64,000 bases of DNA from Salipiger pallidus (GTDB taxonomy: Bacteria > Pseudomonadota > Alphaproteobacteria > Rhodobacterales > Rhodobacteraceae): positions 372,001-436,000 of the forward strand of contig NZ_BMJV01000004.1 in NCBI RefSeq assembly GCF_014643635.1, in the 5' to 3' direction. The notes below the pieces were generated by a model. That model searched no databases, had not been told where the DNA came from, and saw nothing but the letters and a program-made list of their open reading frames with translations. Shown in pieces: positions 28,575 to 37,952 of the stretch. The position numbers and the translations under genes are program-made. The first letter of the stretch is position 1. The number at the start of each line of letters is the position of its first letter.

Positions 28575-29342
28575 TCAGCGCGGGGCCATGCGTAGCGCAC
28601 CGTCGAGGCGGATGACCTCTCCGTTCAGCATCCGGTTGCCGATAATCTCGCGCACCATCGACGCGTATTCCTCCGGGTGGCCCAACCGCGGCGGATAAGG
28701 GATGGTGCCGCCTAGGCTGTCCTGTACCGCCTGCGGCAGGCCCAGCATCATCGGCGTGGCAAACAGCCCCGGCGCGATGGTCACGACCCGGATGCCGTGG
28801 CGCGCCAGTTCCCGCGCGGCGGGCAGGGTGAGCGAGGCAACGCCCCCCTTTGATGCGGCATAGGCGGCCTGTCCGATCTGCCCGTCATAGGCGGCGATCG
28901 AGGCGGTGTTAATGATGACACCGCGCTCTCCTTCTGTTTCCGTCTCCTGCGATGACATGGCCTGCGCTGCCAGCCGCAGCATGTTGAACGTGCCCACGAG
29001 GTTGATCGAGATCGCCCGCGCGAAGCTGTCGAACCCATGCGGCCCATCTTTGCCGACGATCTTCTCTCCCGGCGCGATCCCTGCGCAGTTCACCAGCCCC
29101 GAGATTGGCCCGCAGCTGCGCACCGCTTCGGCCACCGCTGCCTCGGCACTGTCCGCGCTGGTCACGTCGCAGTGGATGAACCGCGCGTTTTTGCCCAGCT
29201 CCTCCGCCCGCGCCGTGCCGGCCTCGGCGTTCACATCGAGCAGGACCGGCCTGCCGCCCGCCGAGGCGATCATCTCTGCCACGGCGGACCCGAGCCCGGA
29301 TCCCGCGCCCGTGACCAGGTAGCTTGCACCCTCGATCTGCAT
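28575..29342 (-). CDS. SDR family, HSD10-like 3-hydroxyacyl-CoA dehydrogenase
   Basis: This 255-residue classical SDR resembles 17-beta-HSD10/type II 3-hydroxyacyl-CoA dehydrogenase, which oxidises short-chain 3-hydroxyacyl-CoA in fatty-acid and isoleucine breakdown. Visible are TGAGSGLG at 11-18, D36 at the end of strand 2 (NAD preference), NCAG, and the triad S148, Y161 and K165. The HSD10-type stretches [10 protein letters not shown] and [13 protein letters not shown] are diagnostic. The start is the ATG at 29342, in front of [12 protein letters not shown]. It stands alone beside the low-GC insert, without the acyl-CoA genes that often accompany it. Confidence 0.88.
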   Translation of the reverse strand: MQIEGASYLVTGAGSGLGSAVAEMIASAGGRPVLLDVNAEAGTARAEELGKNARFIHCDVTSADSAEAAVAEAVRSCGPISGLVNCAGIAPGEKIVGKDGPHGFDSFARAISINLVGTFNMLRLAAQAMSSQETETEGERGVIINTASIAAYDGQIGQAAYAASKGGVASLTLPAARELARHGIRVVTIAPGLFATPMMLGLPQAVQDSLGGTIPYPPRLGHPEEYASMVREIIGNRMLNGEVIRLDGALRMAPR

Positions 29343-29737
29343 TGCTCTTCTCCCTCATTGGCGCGGCAGCGCCATGTCTTTCTCGTGAGCGCGGCAGCGC
29401 CCTGTCTCCCTGCGGGCCAGACTGGCATGAGGGCCGCGCGGCGGGCAATGATGACGCGGCGTGCCGGGTCATGTGCCGGGCAGGTGCCGTGACACCTTCT
29501 AGCCTAACGTTTAAGTTGCGCCGCTATTTTCGGCAAACGCCTCACGAAAGACATCGGTACCGGCAGTCTCACGCCGTCGCGTGTGAAGGTGATTGGTGAA
29601 ACGTTATAATCATATTGACTATCAGCGGAACTGTGGCTGGATTGAGGTGGAGTGATGCTGTCGGGGGGCGTGGTCGTCACGCGATACAGCGGCAAGCTCT
29701 ACTGCTGTCTATTGCATCTGATCTGCGGGGAGGCGCC
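29343..29737. other. Gap with a short direct repeat
   Basis: GCGCGGCAGCGCC followed by (A/C)TGTCT occurs twice, at 29361 and 29389, 28 bases apart, just upstream of the HSD10-like gene. A TATAAT-like hexamer lies near 29605 without a good -35. No coding frame is convincing. Confidence 0.35.
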
Positions 29738-30340
29738 ATGAACGCTGTCGTCGATTACTTCTTTTCTCCCAATTGCGGTGAGGCCTACCTCTGCCACGAT
29801 CTCGCGATGTCGCTCGCAGCCGACTGCGGGGCGAAGCTGCGACTTTGGCCAATGGACCTTTACGTAGTGCATGATACCGCCACGGGACGGCGGCCATCGA
29901 CCGATGACGAGATCACGCCCGAGGCCATCACCAACCGCCTGATCCGCGCCCGCCAGAGCGGTCTGCGCATGTCGCCGGTGCCGATGCATCACCCCACCGA
30001 TCCGCGCATGGCATGCCGGCTGCTGCTGGCGGCAGGCCGGATGGGGCTCGACGAGGGGCCGCTGGCCCTGGCGCTTTTGCGGGGCACATGGGCGGAGGGG
30101 CTTAATATCGGTGATCCCGGTGATCTTGCGGATGCGCTGCGCCAGATGGATCTGCCGGCGCTGGAGCTGCTGCGCCTTGCGGACAGCGACCGCCTGCGGG
30201 ATGCTGAGGACGACATCACCGCTAAGGCTGTCGAGGCAGGGGTGCGCTTCAGCCCAACGGCCGTGGTGGGTGGCGAGCGGTACGAGGGTGACGAAGGCCT
30301 TCAGCGCCTGCGCCGCAAGTTGATGCGCGCCGCCGCCTGA
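29738..30340 (+). CDS. DsbA-family protein, HCCA-isomerase-like
   Basis: The 200-residue protein opens with VDYFFSPNCGEAYL, close to the active-site opening of 2-hydroxychromene-2-carboxylate isomerase and kappa-class GST proteins, and continues with the expected helical insert and a C-terminal SPTAVVGGERYEGDEGL, which holds the cis-proline loop. Such enzymes use glutathione in aromatic-compound breakdown, but many members are of unknown substrate. A CxxC pair is absent, so it is not a disulfide oxidase. The start is the ATG at 29738, eight bases after GGGGAGG. No aromatic-degradation genes lie nearby, so the role is open. Confidence 0.6.
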   Translation: MNAVVDYFFSPNCGEAYLCHDLAMSLAADCGAKLRLWPMDLYVVHDTATGRRPSTDDEITPEAITNRLIRARQSGLRMSPVPMHHPTDPRMACRLLLAAGRMGLDEGPLALALLRGTWAEGLNIGDPGDLADALRQMDLPALELLRLADSDRLRDAEDDITAKAVEAGVRFSPTAVVGGERYEGDEGLQRLRRKLMRAAA

Positions 30341-30770
30341 CCGTTTGCCCCCCACCCCGCGCGATGCGGTGCCCGAATTGGTTAGAGGCCGTCCGGCATC
30401 CCCGCTGGCCGCGAGGGGCTGCGCAGGGGCCCGACACCCGGGCACCGAGAACAGGAGGCCGAGTACAGGGCGCCTTTGTCTCACAGGGTGAGATGGCGTC
30501 GTGCGGCAGGGCGACGCCCGCCGCATTCCTCTTTGTGGCCTCTTACCAGAACAGCGCATGACATTTGCGCGGCTCCGGGCCGCATGCCGCCGATCCGGGC
30601 AATCGGGGGCTTTTCGCGTTGAACCTCGGGCACATGGCCCTACTCTCGAAGGGCAACAGGACGGGCCGGGGAAGCTCAGGAAGCCCATGGCGCGCCGCGC
30701 CTCGTGGCGCAGGCCCGCCCCAGAGGCCCCCGGTCCTGGACAGGATGACAGGACGGAAGAGAGCCAGCAC
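30341..30770. other. Gap before the GH13 gene, no gene seen
   Basis: The reading frame of the next gene happens to be open from 30501, but the residues (Arg/Pro/Gly-rich) do not look like protein and no start there has a ribosome-binding site. I see no RNA or regulatory element I can name. Confidence 0.4.
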
Positions 30771-33176
30771 ATGACCGACAGCCCAGCGATCACCAGCGAA
30801 GCCGCCGTGGCGGAAAACCGTGCCTCCTGGTGCCAGGAGGTGCTCAACACCGCGCCGGACCGGTTCCACGCGGGCCGCCAGATCGCCCGCAGGCTGGGCG
30901 CACTGGTCGAGAACGGACTGGTGGAGTTCGGCTTCTGGACCCCCGAACTGCAGGACTGGCGCATCGCCGACGGCGACGTCTACCTCGAGATCCTGCGCCC
31001 GCAGGAGGAGCTTGACCTGACCGCCACCAATGCCGACGTGACGTTCGACCGCACGCTGCTGCCGGTGGTGCGCTGCGATGCCTTCACCTTCGCCGCAGCC
31101 AGCGGGCTGCGCGCAGGGGACCGGGACAGCATCGGCGACTTCTATGCGTTGGTCTATCGAGACCAGGAGGGCGGGCTGCAACGCATACTCGACCCACTGG
31201 CCGCCTCACTCCCCTATGGCGCTTTCGCCCCGGCCGAGATCTACGACGTGCCCGCGATGCAGGCGCGGCGGCAGGACAAGGGCTATTTTGAGCAGGTGAA
31301 GGGCGAGACCCCGCACAAGTTTGCGCCCCCCACCTCGATCCTGCAGGTGCATGTGCCCACCGCCACTCCCGGCGGCACGCTCGCCAGCCTCACCCGGCAG
31401 TTCGAACGCATCGCCGCCCGCGTCGGCAACCGCCTGACACTGGAGCCGGACGACGAGCTCTTCGCCGGCTATGACGCGGTGCAGCTGCTGCCGGTGGAGC
31501 CGACCACGGTCTACGAGGCAGGGCCCGCCTTCTGGAACGACATGGAGGGCGACGACGAGGCGGTGACCGCCCACCTGATGCGCCCTGACACCACCAACTG
31601 GGGGTATGACGTGGTGATCTCCGGCATGGCAACGGTGAACCCCGTACTGCTGGAAACCGCGCGCCCGGACGAGCTGGTGGACCTTGCGGCAGTGCTGCAC
31701 AACTTCCCGAGCTATCCCAAGATGCTGGTGCTCGACGTGGTGTTCGGCCACTCGGACAACCAAGGGCTCGGGGCGCTCAACAGCCACTATTTCGCCGGGC
31801 CGAACATGTACGGCCAGAACCTTGCTTACCATAACCCCTTCGTGCGGGCGATCCTGCTTGAGTTGCAGCGCCGCAAGGTGGATTTCGGCGCCGATGGCGT
31901 GCGGGTCGACGGGGCGCAGGATTTCAAGTGGTGGGATGCCTCGACGCAGGAAATGCGCCACGACGACGAATACCTGCGGGAAATGGCCGACACGGTGCAA
32001 TGTGTCGCGGGCACCGAATACCGACCCTGGTTCGTCTTCGAGGACGGCCGCCCGTGGCCTCAGGAAGACTGGGAGCTGTCGTCGGACTATCGCGCCGTCA
32101 TCAAGAGCCAGGCCGACAGCGATCCGGACGTGTTCCAGTGGGGACCGCTGACCTTTGCCCACAACACGCCTTTCATCTACACCTTCTGGCTGTCCAAGTA
32201 CTGGCGCCTGAAAGAGATCCTGCACACGGGCTCCAACTGGATCTCGGGCACCGCAAATCACGACACCCTGCGCCGCGGCACGCAGGTGAGCCCCAAGCTC
32301 AACATCAACACCCGCCTTGGCGACACCAAGATGGAGATCCTCGACAAGGCCTATGACAACCCGGCGGTGTCGATCCTGACCTATTCGGTACTGCCCGGCG
32401 TGCCGATGGACTTCCTCAATGCCACGGCACGGGCCAGCTGGGGCTTCATCCGCAACCAAGATGACAAGTACGGCGTGAAGGTGGTGGCCGAAGAGGCGAT
32501 CTCGCTAAAGTGGCAGGTGGACGCCTATTCCTATTCGATCCCCGGCGCGTTCCGTTTCCTCAAGGAGATGGGCTTCGAGACCCGAGAGGATCTTGCCCGT
32601 TTCCTCGAGTTCCTGCCCGCGCTTGTGGAGGTGACGGATTACGACCTCAACACTATCGCGACGCTGCTCAACGCGGTGGAGCCGCCGCTTGCCGGCCCGC
32701 ATCCCATCACCGTGGGCGGGCTGAAACAGATCGCGCGGGCCTGGATGGACGACATGCACGAATACTGCAATGTCTCGCATTCCGTGTCGAAGCTCGACCC
32801 GGTCCAGACTCACGCTATGCGGCGCCTGCGGATTTTCCGGCTCAACAATCCGTGGCTGCGGGGCAACCTGCGCGATGACGACCATTTCCGCTATCTCGAA
32901 CCCATCGAGGGTCGCACGGTCTTTGCCGCGCTGCGCAATGCGCCGCAGGGCGGGCAGGTGTTCACGGTCTGCCACATGGAGGGCGGCGAGACGGACGAGA
33001 TCGACCCGCTTGACCTGCTGCCCGACAGCATCAGTCGCAACGGCTGGGAACTTGTGATCCGCGGGCCGGGGATCGGCGAGGATTACACCGGCGGGCCGAT
33101 CACCCTGCGCGACTCCATGGGGCTAGTGTTCACCCGTGGCCTTGATGCCACGCGGCTTGCGGAAGAGAACGACTGA
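30771..33176 (+). CDS. gghA: Glucosylglycerol-hydrolase-like GH13 enzyme
   Basis: This 801-residue alpha-amylase-superfamily protein resembles GghA, which hydrolyses the compatible solute glucosylglycerol to glucose and glycerol. The GH13 catalytic set is readable: nucleophile D380 in GVRVDGAQD, acid/base E424 in FVFEDGRPW, and the transition-state aspartate D498 in TANHDTLR. Extra N-terminal (1-200) and C-terminal (640-801) regions match the long architecture of this family. There is no signal peptide, so it should act on an internal solute. I chose the ATG at 30771 because protein-like sequence starts there. No glucosylglycerol synthesis genes lie nearby. Assignment to this particular GH13 branch is by recognition and less certain than GH13 membership. 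Confidence 0.7.
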   Translation: MTDSPAITSEAAVAENRASWCQEVLNTAPDRFHAGRQIARRLGALVENGLVEFGFWTPELQDWRIADGDVYLEILRPQEELDLTATNADVTFDRTLLPVVRCDAFTFAAASGLRAGDRDSIGDFYALVYRDQEGGLQRILDPLAASLPYGAFAPAEIYDVPAMQARRQDKGYFEQVKGETPHKFAPPTSILQVHVPTATPGGTLASLTRQFERIAARVGNRLTLEPDDELFAGYDAVQLLPVEPTTVYEAGPAFWNDMEGDDEAVTAHLMRPDTTNWGYDVVISGMATVNPVLLETARPDELVDLAAVLHNFPSYPKMLVLDVVFGHSDNQGLGALNSHYFAGPNMYGQNLAYHNPFVRAILLELQRRKVDFGADGVRVDGAQDFKWWDASTQEMRHDDEYLREMADTVQCVAGTEYRPWFVFEDGRPWPQEDWELSSDYRAVIKSQADSDPDVFQWGPLTFAHNTPFIYTFWLSKYWRLKEILHTGSNWISGTANHDTLRRGTQVSPKLNINTRLGDTKMEILDKAYDNPAVSILTYSVLPGVPMDFLNATARASWGFIRNQDDKYGVKVVAEEAISLKWQVDAYSYSIPGAFRFLKEMGFETREDLARFLEFLPALVEVTDYDLNTIATLLNAVEPPLAGPHPITVGGLKQIARAWMDDMHEYCNVSHSVSKLDPVQTHAMRRLRIFRLNNPWLRGNLRDDDHFRYLEPIEGRTVFAALRNAPQGGQVFTVCHMEGGETDEIDPLDLLPDSISRNGWELVIRGPGIGEDYTGGPITLRDSMGLVFTRGLDATRLAEEND

Positions 33177-33215
33177 CCGAATGACGCCTAGGCACCCCGA
33201 GCAGGGAAGCGGGCC

Positions 33216-33995
33216 TTAGGCGAATAACAAAAGCAGCTTTTGCGCAAGCGGCTCCAGCGCAGCCAGAAGCGCAGCGCCGCTTGCGGTCTGCGCAATGGCG
33301 GCCACACTGGCTGCGCAGGTCAGTGTTCCCAGAATGATGGCGCCGGTGATCTTCAGTGAGCAGGCCAGCAGGCTGGGCCGTTTGGGCGTTCTGTCCCGAA
33401 GATCGGCCAAAAGATCGGTTTGCCGTTTAATGGTGTCGCATAGGTGGCTCATGGTATCCCTGAGTGCGTCGCTGACAGAAAGATTGTCGAAGGCCCGGGC
33501 GGCGTCTTGGCTGATGCAGCGTATTTCTGCCGGGGCGATCTCGCTCCTCAGAGTGAGGGTTTCCGCGCCGCTGAACCCATCCGGCCCCAACCTGAGTGCC
33601 AGCCTATCATGCAGGTCGCAAAGATGGCGCCAGCCCGCAACAAAGCCGCTATCCAAGGCGCTGGTGACATATTCGTCTTCGACGCCGCCGCGCAGGAAGG
33701 TCATCGGCCCCTCCAGAAGGGGTAGCAGCGGCACGTCCTCCGTCAGCACGGTTTCATAAGCCGCAAAGCGCGTCACGATGTCGCCTGGCAGCTGCTTGCG
33801 TACCGCTTCCGCCTGCAATTGCGCTAGGTGGATGCGCAGCGACAAAAGCACCACTTCGGTGTCGGCAGGCAGCGCCTGCCTGTCAAGCGACACGGCTGCA
33901 CGGTCAAGGTCGATACGCCCGTCCCGCTGCGTGACGAGTGCGCTGCCGATCTGTTCAAGCCGGTGACGAGGGGACGGTGCCGGTTGCCCGGCCAA
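33216..33995 (-). CDS. Unknown protein with a C-terminal membrane segment
   Basis: I do not recognise this 259-residue protein. It is mostly helical and charged (LRIHLAQLQAEAVRKQLPGDIV), and near residue 215 it gains a hydrophobic stretch, ITGAIILGTLTCAASVAAIA, followed by a leucine-rich end. This suggests a cytoplasmic domain tethered by its C terminus. Codon use is ordinary for the window and the frame is free of overlap with other real genes. It is convergent with the GH13 gene (39 bases between stops) and lies 50 bases downstream of a small MerR gene on the same strand, so the two could be cotranscribed. Confidence 0.5.
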   Translation of the reverse strand: MAGQPAPSPRHRLEQIGSALVTQRDGRIDLDRAAVSLDRQALPADTEVVLLSLRIHLAQLQAEAVRKQLPGDIVTRFAAYETVLTEDVPLLPLLEGPMTFLRGGVEDEYVTSALDSGFVAGWRHLCDLHDRLALRLGPDGFSGAETLTLRSEIAPAEIRCISQDAARAFDNLSVSDALRDTMSHLCDTIKRQTDLLADLRDRTPKRPSLLACSLKITGAIILGTLTCAASVAAIAQTASGAALLAALEPLAQKLLLLFA

Positions 33996-34045
33996 TTCCT
34001 AGGCAACTAATTCGACTGTCTCGTCCTGAGACAGAATCGTGGTTG

Positions 34046-34315
34046 TCAGCGCAAGAAATTCCTTTTCCCCAGATCCTTGTATCGCGACTGGACGGCCTTG
34101 AGGGTCGGGCCTTTCTCATGCAGCAGATATGCAACCACCTGCAGCAGGGCGATGTCTTCGCGCCGATAGTATCGCCTGCCACCGGCGCGTTGGACTGGGG
34201 TGAGGAAAGGAAACTTGGATTCCCAGAATCGCAGAATGTGCGGAGGGTACTGAAGCTGCTCCGCGACCTTGGATATCGTCTGGTATCGTTCGGTCGGAGT
34301 GGCAGGAGCAATCAT
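34046..34315 (-). CDS. Short MerR-family transcriptional regulator
   Basis: The 89-residue product is a MerR winged-helix DNA-binding domain with almost nothing after it: [22 protein letters not shown] is the recognition helix region, [17 protein letters not shown] the wing, and [18 protein letters not shown] the end of the domain. There is no effector domain or metal-binding cysteine. It resembles the small MerR proteins of Rhodobacteraceae that sit near ihfA, but ihfA is not here. I prefer the ATG at 34315; another at 34378 would add 21 residues. Because it lacks a coiled-coil tail it may bind DNA only with a partner. Confidence 0.7.
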   Translation of the reverse strand: MIAPATPTERYQTISKVAEQLQYPPHILRFWESKFPFLTPVQRAGGRRYYRREDIALLQVVAYLLHEKGPTLKAVQSRYKDLGKRNFLR

Positions 34316-34402
34316 GGCACGCCTCGGATATCGGGGAACATCGCCGGTCAGAGTGGCGATGCGGTAGAGTTTGGTCAAGCCAGTCGCGTGGGTAGGGTCA
34401 GC

Positions 34403-35389
34403 TCAGACCAGCGAAACGGCTTGGCGACGCTGGGCCCAGAGATGTCGCGCCGTCTTTTCGGGGTCCGCGACGCCCAGCGTGTCGAGCGCCAGCGCGGCGG
34501 TGCCGCAGACCACGTCCTCGGCAAAGGGATCATCAAGCTCCCCCCGCCAGAGGGCAGGCACCATGGCACCATCGCTCTCGCCCCCGTCGAGGCGGCGGGC
34601 TTCGCCCGTGGTCAGCGCCGGGAAATCGCCATCGAAGGACGTGCCGCCGCGCAAGCCAAAGCCCGCGATGGCCTTGCCGGGATGGCGTTCGAACTCGCCG
34701 CCGCCGCCCTTGATAACCGTGAGGCTGTCCAGCCCCAGCAGCGCGCCCGCGTCCTGTTGCAGCAGTCGGTAGGGCGGATGGAAGACCCCCTGCACAGACC
34801 GCTCCGCGCGGCCGGGGTTGAGCATCCGGCACACGGTGTTCACGCAGGACCGCAGGTGGAGCACGCTGCGCAGGGTGAGAAGGCGGAAAAGATCCGGCGA
34901 GAGCGTCTCCAGTGGCAGGTAGACGATGCCGTGCCGTTCCATAAGCGCCCTTGTCTTGGACGGGTCTTCGGCGAAGGGAATGCCAGCGCCGTCCAGCCCG
35001 TCGCGGATCGCGCGGTCGGCGCCGTTCCAGCCATGCATCAGCACCGGGTGCCCCGCATCAGCCACGAGCCGCGCCGAAAGCAGGAACCATGGCAGCCCGC
35101 GCGTGCGCCCCGCGGCATAGCTCGGCCAGTCGAGCGCCGGGCGCGGCAGATCGGGCAGGCTGGCCTGTGCCGCCGCGGCAAAACCGGCGATCTCGTCCGC
35201 CGTCTCGCCTTTCATCCGCATGAGCATGAGCACAGCGCCGATGGCATGGGGATCGGCGTCGCCTGACAGCATGAGCCGCATGGCGCTTTGCGCCTCGTCC
35301 CTTGTCAGAGACCGGGACCGTCCCGGCCCTCGGGCAAGGGTGCGGACATGGGCGCCAAGCGGCGCTTCGGGCGGGACCTCTTCGATCAT
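34403..35389 (-). CDS. TrpD-like glycosyl transferase family protein from the nas locus
   Basis: This 328-residue protein belongs to the anthranilate-phosphoribosyltransferase-like (YbiB/TrpD2) group: LTRDEAQSAMRLMLSGDADPHAIGAVLMLMRMKGET is the characteristic N-terminal helical domain, and KGGGGEFERHP and HLRSCVNTVCRMLNP stand for the phosphate-binding and substrate loops. TrpD2 proteins bind nucleic acid in Escherichia coli; the function in nitrate-assimilation clusters is not settled. The ATG at 35389 overlaps the nasA stop codon (ATGA), so the gene was the last one of a nasA operon. Unlike nasA it appears intact over its whole length, which implies either recent decay upstream or a role of its own. 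Confidence 0.75.
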   Translation of the reverse strand: MIEEVPPEAPLGAHVRTLARGPGRSRSLTRDEAQSAMRLMLSGDADPHAIGAVLMLMRMKGETADEIAGFAAAAQASLPDLPRPALDWPSYAAGRTRGLPWFLLSARLVADAGHPVLMHGWNGADRAIRDGLDGAGIPFAEDPSKTRALMERHGIVYLPLETLSPDLFRLLTLRSVLHLRSCVNTVCRMLNPGRAERSVQGVFHPPYRLLQQDAGALLGLDSLTVIKGGGGEFERHPGKAIAGFGLRGGTSFDGDFPALTTGEARRLDGGESDGAMVPALWRGELDDPFAEDVVCGTAALALDTLGVADPEKTARHLWAQRRQAVSLV

Positions 35390-37094
35390 TCGGCGGCTTC
35401 TTTCAATTGCACTTTGGTGAGGATCGCGGCAAGCGCGCGCGGGCACGACCCGCAGTTGGTCTCGGCCTCGAGCGCCGTGCCAATGGCCTCGGCGCTCATA
35501 AGGCCCTGGTCCTCGATGGTGGTGATGATGGCGTTGACCCCGACATTGAAGCACGAGCACACCAGCGGCCGGGAACGGGTCAGGCGGCGGAGGCATCGGC
35601 GCCAGGCAGGGTGGCGAGGAGATCGCGTTTCAACGCCAGTGGCTCGGGGCCTGCGAAAAGGGCTGCCACCAGCTGTCCATCTACGTTCAGCGCGATGCGG
35701 GCACGGCTCTTGCGGGTACCCACGAGCAACTGCGTATGCGCACCCGGCAGGCAGAACAGCGCGCGCGGCGGCCTCCCGGTCATCCGTGGCGACCGAGCCT
35801 GCAAAATCGGCGGGCGAGCCGTTTGGGGTACGGGCGCGGGCCCAGTTTACGGGCGCCTGGCGGGTGGTGGCGTGGCTCATGGCCTGTGGGTCGAGTTCCG
35901 TGGCTGACACGGAGAAACCGTACCATGAGGGGCTGAACTTCTCCAGAGCAACGACGCTTGCCTTGCTTTCGGGGTGTACCGAAACGGGGTGGGTGACGGC
36001 GGCGACCACCGCATCGATGCGCCCCGAGGGAGCGGTTTCGCCGGTCCAGTGTATGGAGGCAAAGACGTCGCCCTGCTGTATCGCATCGGGGATGCGGGCG
36101 CGCAGGATTGCAGTGCCTTCGGGGTTTGGCACCTTCACCAGCGTGGCCGCGTTGAGCCCGAGGCGGGTGGCGTCATCGAGGCGGATATCGAGGAACGGCT
36201 CGGCCGGGTGGGCCGAACGGCGCGGCGACAGCGCGGTGCGGGTCATGGTGTGTTACTGGCCGCGGATGCGCCCACTGTTAAGCGGAAGGGGCGGGCACTG
36301 TCGGGCTGTGCTGCGGAGGCGCAGGCGCGCACGGGGATCATCGGGGCCTTGCCGTCCGGATGATAGAACCGGCCATTGCTAAAGAACCGCTTGGCTTACC
36401 GCGTGACCGAGCAGGGCCAGCGGATGGGGCCATGGCCCTGTAGGCGCTGCCAGTCAATTCGGCAGTTTCCGAAATGTCGAAATCACGCCCCGGCTTGCCC
36501 ACGATGACCGAGAGGGCGGCGTATTCGTGGAAGATCTCGGCGGGGCAGGCGATAGTCGAAATCGCCGTGCCAGCCCAGTCGCTGCCCCATCTGCGCTAGG
36601 ATCTGCCACTCGGGCCGGGCCACGCCGGGGATGGGCAGCATCGCCCATTGGCGCGAGATGGCGTGGTCCGAGTTGGTGACCGTGCCGTCTTTTCCAGCCC
36701 ATGCGGTGGCGGGCGGCATGACATCGGCCAGCCGCACCGTGCCCGTCGCGCCGGTGATGTCAGACACCGCCACGACATCGCAGCCTTCGATGGCAGCGCG
36801 CACCGCCTCGGCGTCTGGCATGGTCAGGGCGGGGATGACCCACAGCGCCTTGATCTTGCCGGTGCCGACCGTGCGGAACATGTCCACAGCCTTGTTGCCG
36901 GGGTCGGCAGCCATGCGGGGGCTCTCCCAGAACTAGTGAACGGCGGCGCGGCGGTTGGGGTTGTCGAGGTTGCGTTGGCTGTTGAGGATAGCGTTGCCCT
37001 TGTTGGCCCCCGATGTGGGCTGGTTCACCCATTTACTGTAGATCGTGACCATCTTTTGGTGCGCAGCGACGTCGTGGCGCAACTCATCTTTGGT
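35386..37094 (-). pseudogene. nasA: Remnant of assimilatory nitrate reductase NasA
   Basis: Minus-strand frames together rebuild the middle and C-terminal parts of NasA, a molybdopterin enzyme reducing nitrate to nitrite. Pieces in order are MVTIYSKWVNQ..NAILNS (near 37050), FWESPRMAADPGNKAVDMFRT..IKALWV, DVMPPATAWAGKDGTVTNSDHAISRQ, then in another frame EIFHEYAALSVIVGKPGRDFDIS, then MTRTALSPRRSAHPAEPFLDIR, then ALNVDGQLVAALFAGPEPLALKRD, and last the [2Fe-2S] domain RPLVCSCFNVGVNAI with NCGSC. Damage includes an in-frame TAG at 36935-36933, several frameshifts (near 36560, 36420, 36250 and 35750), an internal deletion after NAILNS, and loss of the whole N-terminal region at the junction with the IS remnant near 37060-37100. 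Confidence 0.85.
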
Positions 37095-37952
37095 GCCGCC
37101 TGTCGCCTATCCGGTGGCCGTTCTGGCGACGGCGTCGTTCTCGGCCCTGCCGAGGTGCGGCGTCGCCCGCACGGTCTCGTTGCGCGCCGATGCTGCGGGG
37201 CAGCCTTGTTCCCAGGCGCGGCCGTTTCGGCGGATGGGTGCGATGGCCTCGGCGCCGCGCGCGATGATGAGTGTGGTGTCGCCGCCTGTCGTATGCACCG
37301 TCCGCGGTGACGGTGGCGATATCTTCATCCTCAGGAATTTGGACAGCACGTCGGGCAGCAGGGGGCTGTCGCTCTGGCGCCTTTAGGTCACCTCAGCCGC
37401 GCGTACGTCCCCGGCTTGCGTGTCCATGGCGATGTGTATCTTGCGCCATTGCCTGCGACGCGACGGATCATGCGTGCGGGCTAGCCGGGCACCATTGCCA
37501 CGGAACTTGATGCCGGTGCTGTCGACAAGGAGGGGCAAGGGTATGCCTGAGCAACCATAGGGGAGGGCTGCCCTGAACGGTCACTGCCGCCGACACAGCG
37601 TCGACTAGTCCTGCAGCGGCCAGTCGAGCCCAGCCATCCGGATCGGGCTCTCGACCAGCTCAGGTGTTTGCCGAAGGGCAAGGCCGAAGAGCACGTTCAG
37701 CATGAGGGCAGTCTTGGACCGCTGCACCAGAGAACGTCTCGGGCCGCCCACGATTGCTGGGCTTTCCTACCTGCCAGACTGTGCCGGGATCAAAATTAGA
37801 TCCAGAGCGATGTCCGCTGGCGGAGCGTGGCGTCGTAGTCGGGCCAGTTTGTCCTGCGATAGCGGGTGGGAGAGGGCTTCGGCATGGCATTGATCTAGCA
37901 CACTGGATTGGCGCGGTGTCTCCCCTTACCGCACTTCGCAACAAGCCCGCAG
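37095..37952 (-). mobile_element. Degenerate IS5-family insertion sequence
   Basis: The transposase frame starts at 37885 (MPKPSPTRYRRTNWPDYDA) and can be followed through several disruptions: GTVWQVGKPSNRGRPETFSG, LNVLFGLALRQTPELVES, RMAGLDWPLQD-stop-STLCRRQ, LPLLVDSTGIKFRGNG, RRRQWRKIHIAMDTQAGDV, DSPLLPDVLS, and IARGAEAIAPIRRNGRAWE..CPAASARNE. These match the IS5-family DDE transposase layout, with the first catalytic aspartate in VDSTG. In-frame stops, frameshifts and a missing C terminus make it inactive. The left end near 37930-37952 (GGGCTTGTTGCGAAGTGCGG on the minus strand) may be the terminal repeat; the right end is lost into nasA. Confidence 0.75.

Noticed and set aside
30501-30770. 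Longer start for the GH13 gene
   Set aside because: The frame is open but encodes Arg/Pro/Gly-rich residues without a ribosome-binding site; the family-like protein begins at 30771.
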